Shown piece after piece: positions 38,372 through 47,298 of a stretch of 64,000 nucleotides of DNA. The notes beneath the pieces are model-generated. The model was not told the DNA's origin and searched no databases. It saw nothing but the letters and a program-made list of their open reading frames with translations. Position numbers and translations under genes: made by a program. Source of the DNA: Clostridiaceae bacterium. GTDB lineage: Bacteria > Bacillota > Clostridia > Clostridiales > Clostridiaceae. Position 1 is the first letter of the stretch; each line of letters starts with the position of its first letter. The DNA is taken from the NCBI GenBank assembly GCA_902363375.1, contig CABIZX010000001.1, forward strand, positions 930,001-994,000, in the 5' to 3' direction.

Positions 38372-38860
38372 ATGAATAAAAAACAAACTATAATCATTTC
38401 TTCACTAGTAGTATTAATTTTATTTGCAGGGTACTTAGCAACCCAAGTAAATGGACCACTTTATGTAAGTAATGACAATGGAACTGATGGAAAGACAGTT
38501 AGTGCATCAACTAGTGCAAATTATTTCACAGAAGCAAGATTACAACGAGATAACACAGCAACTAAAACTCTTCAAACTTTAAAGACTTTATTGGATGATG
38601 AAAGCACTCCACAGGATCAAAAGGCAGAAGCTGCTGATGAATATAAGAATTTAGCACTTCAATCAGATAAAGAAGTTAAAATTGAATTAGCACTTAAAGC
38701 TCAAGGCTTTGAAGAAGCTCTTTGTACTTTAGACAAGGAAAAGGCAACAGTAATAGTTAAGCATGCAGGAGAGCTTTCAGACCAACAGGTTAAACAAATT
38801 AAAGATGTGGTTATGAGCAAAGCTGATATAAAAGATATAGAAATAAAAGTAGCTGAATAG
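38372..38860 (+). CDS. spoIIIAH: Stage III sporulation protein AH
   Basis: A 162-aa single-TM protein (TM about residues 7-24) related to YscJ/FliF ring proteins. In Bacillus its outside domain binds forespore SpoIIQ. Conserved R-L-Q-R-D and EEALCTLDKEKATVIVK stretches are present. It ends the operon; accB-accC, which follow in Bacillus, are absent. Confidence 0.93.
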   Translation: MNKKQTIIISSLVVLILFAGYLATQVNGPLYVSNDNGTDGKTVSASTSANYFTEARLQRDNTATKTLQTLKTLLDDESTPQDQKAEAADEYKNLALQSDKEVKIELALKAQGFEEALCTLDKEKATVIVKHAGELSDQQVKQIKDVVMSKADIKDIEIKVAE

Positions 38861-38879
38861 CTAAATATATTTTGTTTTT

Positions 38880-38912
38880 AAAAACAGTAGAATTAATGTC
38901 TGCTGTTTTTAA
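38880..38912 (+). terminator. Intrinsic terminator after spoIIIAH
   Basis: Eleven-bp stem with one T-G pair (38880-38890 with 38900-38910), 9-nt loop; the T tract is the end of the stem. Confidence 0.75.
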
Positions 38913-38979
38913 TATATTTATGGGGTAATATTCATAAAAATGGGCAATATAAAAATAGTAAGTATTTCTATTATAAAAT

Positions 38980-39008
38980 TTGTAAAAGAAATGGTTATCT
39001 GATATAAT
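38980..39008 (+). promoter_or_regulatory. Sigma-A promoter of the asp23 gene
   Basis: TTGTAA at 38980-38985, 17-nt spacer and perfect TATAAT at 39003-39008, 41 nt before the start codon. Confidence 0.7.
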
Positions 39009-39048
39009 ATGAATATTATTAATCACACTGGTAAGGGGGTAGTGAATT

Positions 39049-39447
39049 ATGGAAGAAAATATATTAAGTGAAGTTCCTACAGAGGAAGAGACTGGTATAG
39101 TAAGAATATCTGACGAAGTTATTGGTGTAATAGCTAGTCTTGCAGCATCAGAAATAGAAGGTGTTGCAGGTATGAGTGCTGGATTAGTAGAAGATATAAG
39201 TAAGAAAATCACTGGTAAAAAGAATGTATCAAAAGGTGTTAAAGTAACTATGGACAATGGCTCTGCAGTAATAGATTTACATATGTCTGTGGAGTATGGA
39301 ATAAAGATACCAGATATGGCTTTGAAAGTTCAAAAGAATGTTAAAAATACGGTAGAAACTATGACTGGCTTAAATGTATCATTAGTTAATATTCACGTTC
39401 AAAATATTATATTTCCTAAGATGAACAAAGAAGAGGAAATAGAGTAA
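39049..39447 (+). CDS. yqhY: Asp23/Gls24 family protein (YqhY-like)
   Basis: A 132-aa cytoplasmic protein of the Asp23 envelope-stress family: GIVRISDEVIGVIASLAASEIEGVAG near the N terminus and DLHMSVEYGIKIPDMA in the middle. In Bacillus yqhY lies between accBC and nusB and affects acetyl-CoA carboxylase control; here accBC are missing although yqhY-nusB-folD-xseA-xseB-ispA order remains. It has its own promoter and is followed by a structured 315-nt gap. Confidence 0.88.
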   Translation: MEENILSEVPTEEETGIVRISDEVIGVIASLAASEIEGVAGMSAGLVEDISKKITGKKNVSKGVKVTMDNGSAVIDLHMSVEYGIKIPDMALKVQKNVKNTVETMTGLNVSLVNIHVQNIIFPKMNKEEEIE

Positions 39448-39459
39448 ACAGAATTCTTG

Positions 39460-39567
39460 ACTTCAGATAGGGTTTTTTACTTAATCTGAAGTTTATTAAG
39501 CGTAGAATAGTTATCCAGAATACAATTATTGGATAATTTTAAACACCCTCTAGTGAAGAGGGTGTTT
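39460..39567 (+). other. Three consecutive hairpins between yqhY and nusB
   Basis: Hairpin 1: ACTTCAGAT (39460-39468) with ATCTGAAGT (39484-39492). Hairpin 2: TTATCCA (39511-39517) with TGGATAA (39530-39536), followed by TTTT. Hairpin 3: AAACACCCTC (39541-39550) with GAGGGTGTTT (39558-39567), loop of 7. Any may end the yqhY transcript, but the T tracts are short. The rest of the gap to nusB (39568-39762) is AT-rich with nothing recognised. Confidence 0.6.
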
Positions 39568-39762
39568 CCATGTGTGAAATTAATTTGAAGATATAGCATA
39601 ATGTGGAGTTAAATTTCAATTATAAGAACATAATATAAAGGTATTACATAGATTTTATACATAATGAACTACTAAAATAAGTGAGTTTATATAGATGATT
39701 TATTAAAGTTTCTACACAGCAAATAAGATAGTTAACAAGAGATATTTTATGGAGGTATATAT

Positions 39763-40164
39763 ATGAATAGAAGAAAAAGCAGAGAGATAGCAACTAGGTT
39801 ATTATTCGAGATGTTAATTAATAAGGAGAGTTATGTAGACATCATTGAAAATTTTCGTGAAAATACAGACGAAAAAATAGAGGATATAGACTTTGAATAT
39901 TTAATAAGAGTATTAAAGGGAGTATCTGAAAATGAAACATATATTAATGAGACTATTTCTAAGTATCTAATTAAATGGAAGGTAGAAAGATTACCAAAGA
40001 TGAATTTAGCTATTCTTAAAATGGCTACTTATGAGATTTTATTTGAAGAAGAAATCCCTAATAAGGCTACTATTAATGAAGCTATAGAGCTTGCAAAAAA
40101 ATATGGAGATGACAATGCGCCAGCGTTTATTAATGGTGTCCTAAATAATTTAATTAAGAAGTAG
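39763..40164 (+). CDS. nusB: Transcription antitermination factor NusB
   Basis: NusB with NusE binds boxA RNA and supports antitermination on rRNA operons. The 133-aa all-helical protein starts with the RNA-contacting segment RRKSREIATRLLFEM, and has the C-terminal helix motif PNKATINEAIELAKKYGDDNAPAFINGVL. GGAGG precedes the ATG. It begins the nusB-folD-xseA-xseB-ispA run, eight bases before folD. Confidence 0.95.
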   Translation: MNRRKSREIATRLLFEMLINKESYVDIIENFRENTDEKIEDIDFEYLIRVLKGVSENETYINETISKYLIKWKVERLPKMNLAILKMATYEILFEEEIPNKATINEAIELAKKYGDDNAPAFINGVLNNLIKK

Positions 40165-40172
40165 GTGTATTT

Positions 40173-41018
40173 ATGGGAACAAAATTAAGTGGTAAAGACT
40201 TGGCAGTTCAACATAAAGATGAAATTAAGGAATTAATTAAAGGTAAAACACAAACAGGGAAGAGACCACCAAGACTTGTGTCTATAATAGTTGGTGAAGA
40301 TGGGGGCTCTGTTTCCTATACCAGAGGACAGAAAAAAGTAAGTGATGAATTAGGGGTAGTTTATGAAATCAAGATGTTTTCTGAACATATAGAAGAAAAT
40401 GAGCTCATTGAAGAGATTAAAAAGCTTAATGTAGATAGTTCAGTAGATGGAATAATAATTCAACTACCACTTCCAAAGCGATTAAACGAAGAAAAAATTT
40501 TAGAAATTGTAGATGCTTCGAAGGATGTGGATGGTCTTACAGACTTTAACTTGGGAAGAATGTATAAGGATAAAAAATCTTTTATGCCATGCACAGCTAG
40601 AAGTGTTGTTGAGCTTATAAAGTCTCAAGTAGACATAAAGGGAAAAAAAGCAGTGATAATTGGAAGAAGCAATATAGTTGGAAAGCCAGCGGCTTTTTTA
40701 CTGCTTAAAGAGAATGCTACTGTAACTATATGTCATTCCAAGACTGTTGATATACAAAAGGTTTGTAAGGAAGCAGATATTTTAGTTTCAGCTATAGGAA
40801 AACCAGGATTTGTAACTAAGGATTTTGTGAAAGCAGGAGCTATAGTTGTAGATGTAGGAACTACTATGGTTGAAGGTAAAGTTAAGGGGGATGTAAATTT
40901 TGATGAAGTAATAAATATAGCGAGTATAGTAACTCCAGTACCAGGAGGAGTGGGAGCTATGACAACAACAATGCTTATGAAGAATACTTGTGAGGCATGG
41001 TTAAAAAATGTACAGTAA
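40173..41018 (+). CDS. folD: Bifunctional methylenetetrahydrofolate dehydrogenase/cyclohydrolase FolD
   Basis: This enzyme converts methylene-THF to formyl-THF, feeding purines and initiator tRNA. The 281-aa protein has the SYTRGQKK region with the catalytic lysine, the VDGIIIQLPLPKR motif, VDGLTDFNLGRM, the Rossmann motif GRSNIVGKPAA, and PVPGGVGAMTTTMLM. It overlaps xseA by 11 nt. Confidence 0.95.
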   Translation: MGTKLSGKDLAVQHKDEIKELIKGKTQTGKRPPRLVSIIVGEDGGSVSYTRGQKKVSDELGVVYEIKMFSEHIEENELIEEIKKLNVDSSVDGIIIQLPLPKRLNEEKILEIVDASKDVDGLTDFNLGRMYKDKKSFMPCTARSVVELIKSQVDIKGKKAVIIGRSNIVGKPAAFLLLKENATVTICHSKTVDIQKVCKEADILVSAIGKPGFVTKDFVKAGAIVVDVGTTMVEGKVKGDVNFDEVINIASIVTPVPGGVGAMTTTMLMKNTCEAWLKNVQ

Positions 41019-42210
41019 GGTTTTAACAGTAACGGCAGTAAATAGTTATATAAAGAAAGTTATAGATAATGACTTTATACTTAAAAATTCTAATATTAAA
41101 GGTGAATTATCTAATGTTAAAATTCATAGCAGTGGACATATTTATTTTTCGCTTAAGGATAATTTTACTAAAATTAAATGTGTTATGTTTAGATCAAAAG
41201 CAATGGACTTAACTTTTATACCTAAGGATGGAATGAATGTAGTAGTATCAGGGAATATATCAATTTACGAGAAAGAAGGAACCTATCAGCTTTATTGTAA
41301 CACTATGGAAGTAGATGGGGAAGGAGAGCTCTTTATAGCCTTTAATTTATTAAAAGAAAAGCTAGAGCAAGAGGGACTTTTTGATATTAATAGAAAAAAG
41401 AATATTCCTGAAATGCCAAGAAGGATAGGAGTAATTACTTCACCAACGGGAGCAGCTATAAGAGACATAATAAAGGTAGCTACTAGAAGAAATCAAAATA
41501 TTGATATTTTAATATATCCATCCTTGGTGCAGGGGATTAATGCTAGCAAAGATATAGCTAGTGGTATAAGAGCTCTTAATGATATAGAAGATATTGATGT
41601 GATAATTCTAGCTAGAGGCGGTGGATCCATAGAAGAATTATGGGCTTTTAATGAAGAGGTAGTGGCTAGAGCTATCGCTACCTCTAAAACACCTATCATA
41701 ACAGGGGTGGGGCATGAAACAGACTTTACTATAGCAGATTTTGCAGCAGATTTAAGAGCTGCTACGCCTTCTCATGCAGCTGAAATAGCTGTATATAGTT
41801 TAGAAGGGCTTAAGGATAAGTTAAATGGATTAAGAGATGGATTTATATATGCTATAGATAAGAATATTAATGAGAAGTTTAATAATATTGATAATATGCT
41901 TAACAGGCTGAAACTATATAGTCCAGAGAGTTATGTGGTGAATCAATATGATAGATTGGATAATTTAAAAAATAAATTATTGTTTACCATGAAATTAAGG
42001 TTACAAGAGGAAAGAAATAGGTTAAAGATTATAAATCATAGGTTAATTGCAAACAACCCCTTAAACATATTGGATAAAGGATATAGTATTATAAAGAATG
42101 AGAAAAATGAGCCTATTGGATCTTTAATAGACTTGAGAAAGCTTGAAATTGTAAATATTACTATGAAAGATGGGCATGGACTATTTAAAATAGAACAGGT
42201 GGAGGAGTAA
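41008..42210 (+). CDS. xseA: Exodeoxyribonuclease VII large subunit XseA
   Basis: With XseB it forms the single-strand-specific bidirectional exonuclease VII of DNA repair. The 400-aa protein has an N-terminal OB fold (about residues 5-100, with GHIYFSLKD), the catalytic domain with GVITSPTGAAIRD, ARGGGSIEELWAFN and GVGHETDFTIADFAADLRAATPSHAAE, then a coiled-coil C-terminal region. It starts inside the folD 3' end and ends one base before xseB. Confidence 0.95.
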   Translation: MYSKVLTVTAVNSYIKKVIDNDFILKNSNIKGELSNVKIHSSGHIYFSLKDNFTKIKCVMFRSKAMDLTFIPKDGMNVVVSGNISIYEKEGTYQLYCNTMEVDGEGELFIAFNLLKEKLEQEGLFDINRKKNIPEMPRRIGVITSPTGAAIRDIIKVATRRNQNIDILIYPSLVQGINASKDIASGIRALNDIEDIDVIILARGGGSIEELWAFNEEVVARAIATSKTPIITGVGHETDFTIADFAADLRAATPSHAAEIAVYSLEGLKDKLNGLRDGFIYAIDKNINEKFNNIDNMLNRLKLYSPESYVVNQYDRLDNLKNKLLFTMKLRLQEERNRLKIINHRLIANNPLNILDKGYSIIKNEKNEPIGSLIDLRKLEIVNITMKDGHGLFKIEQVEE

Positions 42211-42211
42211 G

Positions 42212-42430
42212 ATGGCTAAGAAAAGAGAGACTTATGAAAGCAAGGTGCTTAAGCTAGAAGAAATATTACTTGAAATGGAAAATAGGGAAGTTACATTAGA
42301 TGATGCCATATCAAAATATGAAGAAGGTATGAGACTTTATAGTGACTTGTATAAGACTCTTCAAGAAGCAGAAGGCAAAATAAAGATATTGACAGAAAAG
42401 GGTGAAGAAGACTTTCATCAGGAAGGTTAA
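42212..42430 (+). CDS. xseB: Exodeoxyribonuclease VII small subunit XseB
   Basis: A 72-aa helical protein with the family pattern YESKVLKLEEIL...LDDAISKYEEGMRLY, which wraps the XseA coiled coil. GGAGG precedes the ATG, and only one base separates it from xseA, so the subunits are co-translated. Confidence 0.94.
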   Translation: MAKKRETYESKVLKLEEILLEMENREVTLDDAISKYEEGMRLYSDLYKTLQEAEGKIKILTEKGEEDFHQEG

Positions 42431-42454
42431 AATATATTTAGTGAGGGATTAAAT

Positions 42455-43321
42455 ATGAATTTAAATATCTATAAAGAAAAAATAGATAAATGGATTGAAG
42501 ACTATTTTCAAGCTAAGGATGTAGGGGATAACTCCATGTTGGAGCCTATGATATACAGTTTAGAAGTAGGTGGAAAAAGAATAAGACCTATTCTTATGAT
42601 GTGTACCTATAATATGTATAAGGATGATATAGAGAGAATTCTTCCTTTTGCCGGAGCTATGGAAATGATACATACTTATTCTTTAATACATGATGATCTT
42701 CCATGTATGGATAACGATGATTTAAGAAGAGGAAAACCTACTAATCATAAAGTGTATGGAGAAGCTATGGCTACATTGGCTGGAGATAGTTTACTTAATG
42801 AAGCCATGAATGTAATGTTTTCACAATGCTTAGATGGTGATATGAAAAAAATTAGAGCAGCAGCAATAATTTCTAGATCTTCAGGTATAGATGGAATGAT
42901 AAAAGGTCAGATTATAGATATAAGAAGTGAAGGTCAAAATATAAATGAAGCAATGCTTTTAGAGATGCATAAAAATAAAACAGGGCAACTTATAACAGCT
43001 TCAATTATGGCAGGAGCTATAGTCGGAGAAGCACAAGAGAAAGATATAGAAAAACTTAAGTCCTTTGGAGAAAAACTAGGGCTTGCTTTCCAAATTAAGG
43101 ATGATATCTTAGATATTGAAGGAGACTCACAGTTACTAGGTAAAACACAAAGTGATAGTGAAAATAATAAAACAAATTTCATCACTATGTATGGAATTGA
43201 AAAATGTAAGAAATTTTGTGATAGTTTAACACAAGAGTGCTATAATCTTCTAAAGGATATGGAAAAAGATACTACAGAGCTCAACAACATAACAAAATTC
43301 TTACTAGAAAGAGAATACTAA
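42455..43321 (+). CDS. ispA: Geranyl/farnesyl diphosphate synthase IspA
   Basis: It condenses IPP with DMAPP/GPP to farnesyl diphosphate, the precursor of undecaprenyl phosphate (used by MraY) and quinones. The 288-aa all-helical protein has the first Asp-rich motif HDDLPCMDNDDLRRG (about residue 81) and the second FQIKDDILDIEGD (about residue 210). The two residues between the first aspartates and the short spacing before them fit a short-chain (C15) product. The OLE RNA region follows, then dxs from the same pathway. Confidence 0.94.
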   Translation: MNLNIYKEKIDKWIEDYFQAKDVGDNSMLEPMIYSLEVGGKRIRPILMMCTYNMYKDDIERILPFAGAMEMIHTYSLIHDDLPCMDNDDLRRGKPTNHKVYGEAMATLAGDSLLNEAMNVMFSQCLDGDMKKIRAAAIISRSSGIDGMIKGQIIDIRSEGQNINEAMLLEMHKNKTGQLITASIMAGAIVGEAQEKDIEKLKSFGEKLGLAFQIKDDILDIEGDSQLLGKTQSDSENNKTNFITMYGIEKCKKFCDSLTQECYNLLKDMEKDTTELNNITKFLLEREY

Positions 43322-43363
43322 GGCACTAATTATTTTAAATGAAAGTGGCTTTATAAAAAAATA

Positions 43364-43392
43364 ATGTCAATTAATTATAGTTATGATATAAT
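43364..43392 (+). promoter_or_regulatory. Promoter of the OLE RNA
   Basis: ATGTCA at 43364-43369, 17-nt spacer and perfect TATAAT at 43387-43392. It would start transcription near 43399, only a few bases before the closing helix of the RNA. No terminator separates ispA from this point, so the RNA may also be read from upstream. Confidence 0.6.
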
Positions 43393-43398
43393 TAAATT

Positions 43399-43985
43399 AA
43401 TAGGGTGGTGCAGTATTCTAGTCAGGTAAGTATTTTTGAGGACGGGGCTAAAAATCCGTTGAAGGGCACATCGATGAAGTTCCTTGTGCTGGCCTGTAAC
43501 GCCCAGTTGTGGGCTTGTGCTGGGAGTAAGGTTGTGGGGCGACCGCAAAGGCATGCGATATCGACCCTACAATCGTGGAGACCAATGTTTGTGCTTTGGG
43601 AGAAATACCCACGGTACGGCACTGGATTAAACCTGCATTGTGGTAAACGAGCTATGTGTAGAGTAGCCTGCCTTGAGTGAGGTGGGTAGAGGTAAGAACA
43701 AATCTTATTACCCCGGCCAGGGTAATGGGGCTATTGCTTACTAAAACCCATGTTGCAAAAGAGGATAAGAAGATACCTAACTGTTGAGGAAATCTCCTAG
43801 ACTGTTCCATGTGAAGCATATTAAGGATTGCAGTGTGGACTAAGTGGTAATCTAGCCCTGTAGTTGGAAACGCTACAGATAGAGCATTAAAGGGAAACCG
43901 TCAAAATGGCGACATTTTGATTACTCTATGGGAAATCCTGCTAGACCTAAGCCGCAAATTTTACTTAGTATGCTACCACCTTTAT
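43399..43985 (+). ncRNA. ole: OLE RNA (ornate, large, extremophilic)
   Basis: This is a noncoding stretch of about 590 nt with much higher G+C than its surroundings, between ispA and dxs and directly before an OapA-type gene, which is the known OLE context. The ends pair: GGTGGT (43404-43409) with ACCACC (43975-43980), then GCA (43410-43412) with TGC (43971-43973), continuing with interruptions to about 43422/43963. Internal helices include 43532-43542 with 43561-43572, CTGTAG (43858-43863) with CTACAG (43873-43878), and TCAAAAT (43901-43907) with ATTTTGA (43914-43920). Known: OLE RNA is about 600 nt, binds OapA at the membrane and supports stress tolerance in Halalkalibacterium halodurans; its biochemical activity is unsolved. 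RNase P, tmRNA and group II intron signatures are absent. Ends are approximate. Confidence 0.88.
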
Positions 43986-44003
43986 CATTTTTGGAGGATA
44001 AAA

Positions 44004-44588
44004 TTGGAAAGCGATAGTAGTAGGCATAATAAAAAGGTTAAAAATAAAGATAATAAGAAAAAGAATACAAAAGAAGCGTTATGGACAGCTAAAATTACAA
44101 TTTATACTATAATTATTAGTGGAACTGCTTCACTTTTATCAGAATCTACACTTCCGATGGTCAATGCTTCATTAGCATGTATCATATTAGTGTTGATTAT
44201 TTTTTTAGGCGTAATTTTTGATATAATAGGTACTGCAGTTACAGCAGCTAATGAAATTCCATTTCATGCTATGGCTGCAAAGAAAATGAAGGAAGCAAAA
44301 ATAGCAGTAAAAATGATAAGAAATGCAAGTAAAGTTTCAAACTTTTGTAATGACGTTGTAGGAGATGTATGTGGTATTATCAGTGGATCTGTAGGAGTAG
44401 TAATAGTAGCAAAAATACTACAGCTTTATCCCAATGGATCTGATATATTAATAGCATCAGGAATTAGTGCAATGATAGCAGGAGCGACTGTTGGTGGAAA
44501 GGCAGTAGGTAAAAAATTTGCAATTACAAATAGTAATAACATATTATATGCAGTTGCTAAAATAGTATATTTTATAAAACGAGGTTAA
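44004..44588 (+). CDS. oapA: OLE-associated membrane protein OapA
   Basis: A 194-aa protein: a very basic, hydrophilic N-terminal tail (about residues 1-27), then about four hydrophobic segments, with a polar block TAANEIPFHAMAAKKMK and NDVVGDVCGIISG between them. In known OLE systems OapA forms a dimer that binds the RNA and holds it at the membrane; the basic tail could contact RNA. The frame is open upstream into the RNA (to 43917), but TTG 44004 with GGAGG seven bases before it lies just past the closing helix and gives the expected size of about 21 kDa. Six bases before dxs. Confidence 0.87.
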   Translation: MESDSSRHNKKVKNKDNKKKNTKEALWTAKITIYTIIISGTASLLSESTLPMVNASLACIILVLIIFLGVIFDIIGTAVTAANEIPFHAMAAKKMKEAKIAVKMIRNASKVSNFCNDVVGDVCGIISGSVGVVIVAKILQLYPNGSDILIASGISAMIAGATVGGKAVGKKFAITNSNNILYAVAKIVYFIKRG

Positions 44589-44593
44589 AGTAG

Positions 44594-46471
44594 ATGTCAA
44601 AATATTTGGATGTATATAAAGATTTTAATGAAATAAGAAATATGAAAATAGATGAGCTGGAGGAATTTGCGGAAGAAATACGACAATTCCTAATTAATCA
44701 AGTATCTAAGACTGGAGGCCATTTAGCATCTAATCTAGGCGTAGTTGAGTTAACTATGAGTTTATTTAACGTATTTGACTTTAATAGAGATAAGATAATT
44801 TGGGATGTTGGACATCAATGTTATGTTCATAAAATTTTAACAGGACGTAAAGATAAATTTGATTCCCTTAGACAGTATAAAGGTCTTAGTGGATTTCCTA
44901 AAACCGAGGAAAGCAAGTATGATATGTTTAATACAGGACATAGTAGTACATCTATCTCAGCAGCTGCAGGCATGGCAAGGGCTAGAGATATAAAAAATGA
45001 AAAGCATGATGTGATTGCAGTAATTGGTGATGGAGCTCTTACCGGTGGAATGGCCCTGGAAGCTTTAAATGATATTGGAGATAATAAAACTAAAATGATT
45101 GTTGTGCTAAATGATAATCAAATGTCTATTTCACCTAATGTAGGAGGAATATCTACCTATTTAAATGATTTAAGAATGGGTGATACTTATAATAAGGTTA
45201 AAAGTGATGTAAATGCTACTTTAGAAAAGATACCTAAGGTGGGTAAAAGCATGATTCATTCTATAAATAGGGTTAAGGATTCCGTAAAGCAGCTTATGGT
45301 ACCTGGAATGCTCTTTGAGAATATGGGGTTAAAATATTATGGACCTATAGATGGACATGATATTAAAGAGATGAGTAAAGTATTTAAAAAAGCTCAGCAA
45401 GTGGAAGGTCCAGTAATTATTCATGTAATAACTAAAAAAGGTAAAGGATATGAATATGCAGAGAAATTTCCAGATAAATTTCATGGAGTAGGTCCTTTTA
45501 ACTGTGAAAATGGAGAACAACCTTCAAAAAGTAATAAGTCCTATTCAGAGATATTTGGGGACACAATGGTAAAACTTGCAGAAAAAAATAAAAAATTAGT
45601 AGCTATAACTGCAGCTATGCCAGAGGGAACAGGTCTGGAGAGGTTTTCTAAGGCGTTTCCAAAAAGATTTTTTGATGTGGGGATAGCAGAGCAACATGCA
45701 GTAACTATGGCAGCGGGAATGGCATCGCAGGGATTAAAGCCAGTGTTTGCAGTATATTCTACATTCCTTCAAAGAGCATATGATCAAGTTATTCATGATG
45801 TAGCTATACAGAAGCTACCAGTAGTCTTTGCTATAGATAGAGCTGGTATTGTAGGTCAAGATGGAGAGACTCACCAAGGAGTTTTTGATTTATCTTATTT
45901 AAGTCATATACCAGATATGACGATAATGAGTCCTAAGTGTACTGAGGAGTTAAGATATATGCTACAATTTGCAGTTACACAAAATTATCCTATAGCTATA
46001 AGATATCCAAGAGGTGGAGATTTATCTAAGATTCAACTTTCTCCGATGACTTTCTTCAGAAAAGGAAAATGGGAAGTATTAGGTAATAAATCTGGAAAAT
46101 TGGCAATAATAGCAGTAGGAAAGATGGTTCAAAATGCTATTGTTGCTAAAGAGTTACTAAAGAAAAGAAATATAAATTGTACTGTAGTAAATGGTTGTTT
46201 TGTAAAACCAATAGATAAAGAGCTTCTAAAGGAGTTAGTTGAGTCCGGATATAAATTAATTACAGTAGAAGACAATATGATATCTGGAGGGCTTGGAAGT
46301 GAGGTATTAGAATATCTAAACAGTGAAGGTCTACTTAAGAATAATGTTTTAACATTAGGATTCAAGGATAAATTTATACAACATGGAGATGTTAATATAT
46401 TATATAATCTTAATAAATTAGATCCAGAAGGAATTAGTAGTAGTATAGAGGATTTTTTAACTAAGGAGTAA
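44594..46471 (+). CDS. dxs: 1-deoxy-D-xylulose-5-phosphate synthase
   Basis: A thiamine-diphosphate enzyme that condenses pyruvate and glyceraldehyde-3-phosphate, the first step of the MEP isoprenoid pathway. The 625-aa protein has [13 protein letters not shown] near the N terminus, [10 protein letters not shown], the ThDP motif [18 protein letters not shown]...NDNQMSIS, the transketolase pyrimidine domain with [15 protein letters not shown], and the C-terminal domain. The ribosome site (GAGG, nine bases upstream) overlaps the oapA end, so the two may be coupled. Confidence 0.95.
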   Translation: MSKYLDVYKDFNEIRNMKIDELEEFAEEIRQFLINQVSKTGGHLASNLGVVELTMSLFNVFDFNRDKIIWDVGHQCYVHKILTGRKDKFDSLRQYKGLSGFPKTEESKYDMFNTGHSSTSISAAAGMARARDIKNEKHDVIAVIGDGALTGGMALEALNDIGDNKTKMIVVLNDNQMSISPNVGGISTYLNDLRMGDTYNKVKSDVNATLEKIPKVGKSMIHSINRVKDSVKQLMVPGMLFENMGLKYYGPIDGHDIKEMSKVFKKAQQVEGPVIIHVITKKGKGYEYAEKFPDKFHGVGPFNCENGEQPSKSNKSYSEIFGDTMVKLAEKNKKLVAITAAMPEGTGLERFSKAFPKRFFDVGIAEQHAVTMAAGMASQGLKPVFAVYSTFLQRAYDQVIHDVAIQKLPVVFAIDRAGIVGQDGETHQGVFDLSYLSHIPDMTIMSPKCTEELRYMLQFAVTQNYPIAIRYPRGGDLSKIQLSPMTFFRKGKWEVLGNKSGKLAIIAVGKMVQNAIVAKELLKKRNINCTVVNGCFVKPIDKELLKELVESGYKLITVEDNMISGGLGSEVLEYLNSEGLLKNNVLTLGFKDKFIQHGDVNILYNLNKLDPEGISSSIEDFLTKE

Positions 46472-46473
46472 AG

Positions 46474-47298
46474 ATGTTGCAACAAAAAATTAGGTTAGAT
46501 TTGTTAGTAGTAAAAAAACAATTAGCTATTTCGAGAGAGAGAGCTAGGGAATATATTTTATCAGGAAAAATATATGTAAATGGAAAAGAAGAAAGAAAAT
46601 GTGGGTTAAAGGTTGAAGAGAATGCTATAATTGAAATGTGTGGAGAAGTAATTCCTTATGTAAGTAGAGGGGGACTTAAGTTAGAAAAAGCCCTTAGAGA
46701 TTTTAATATAAATCTTGAAGGGCATAAGTGCCTAGATATAGGAGCATCTACTGGGGGATTTACAGAATGCATGCTTAATAATGGAGCCATAAAGGTTTAT
46801 GCCATAGATGTAGGAACAGCTCAATTATCAGAAAAGCTTAAAAAAGATGAGAGAGTTATTTCTATGGAAGGAACAAATGTAAGAAATCTTACTATAGAGC
46901 AAATAGGGGAATTATGCGATTTCGCTTCTATAGATGTATCCTTCATATCTTTAGATAAGGTAATACCACATGTACTTCCTCTATTAAAAGAATCAGGAGA
47001 AGTTGTAGCACTTATAAAACCACAATTTGAGGCTGGTAGGGGAAAGGTTTCAAAAAAAGGAGTAGTAAAAGATATAAGAATTCATGAAGAGGTTATTTTA
47101 AACATAGTAACTTTTTTAAAAGCTAATAACATTAATATACTAAATTTAACTTATTCAGGTATTAAGGGGCCTAATGGAAATATAGAATATTTAATTAATT
47201 TTGCAAAAGATTTTAATAAAATAGGAAGTTTTAATAGTAATAATATAGGAGACATTGTGAAGAGTGCCCATGAGAAGCTTAATGTGGAGGATATATGA
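46474..47298 (+). CDS. tlyA: TlyA-family rRNA 2'-O-methyltransferase / S4-domain protein
   Basis: A 274-aa protein with an N-terminal S4 RNA-binding domain (about residues 5-65: RLDLLVVKKQ...SRERAREYILSGKIYVNG) and an FtsJ-like methyltransferase with the SAM motif CLDIGASTGGFTECML (about residue 87) and KPQFEAGR. Mycobacterial TlyA methylates 16S and 23S rRNA and affects capreomycin sensitivity. Starts two bases after dxs and overlaps nadK by four bases. Same order as yqxC in Bacillus. Confidence 0.93.
   Translation: MLQQKIRLDLLVVKKQLAISRERAREYILSGKIYVNGKEERKCGLKVEENAIIEMCGEVIPYVSRGGLKLEKALRDFNINLEGHKCLDIGASTGGFTECMLNNGAIKVYAIDVGTAQLSEKLKKDERVISMEGTNVRNLTIEQIGELCDFASIDVSFISLDKVIPHVLPLLKESGEVVALIKPQFEAGRGKVSKKGVVKDIRIHEEVILNIVTFLKANNINILNLTYSGIKGPNGNIEYLINFAKDFNKIGSFNSNNIGDIVKSAHEKLNVEDI

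Noticed and set aside
43405..43680. Open reading frame of 91 codons, and a 66-codon frame on the other strand (43422-43622), inside the OLE region
   Set aside because: Both lie in highly structured, GC-richer RNA sequence, have no ribosome site, and show cysteine/tryptophan-rich composition unlike any neighbour protein.
43399..43985. RNase P RNA, tmRNA or group II intron as the identity of the large RNA
   Set aside because: The RNase P core (GAGGAAAGTCC-type), the tRNA-like tmRNA ends and the intron domain V/ORF signatures are absent, while the ispA-oapA-dxs context is specific for OLE.
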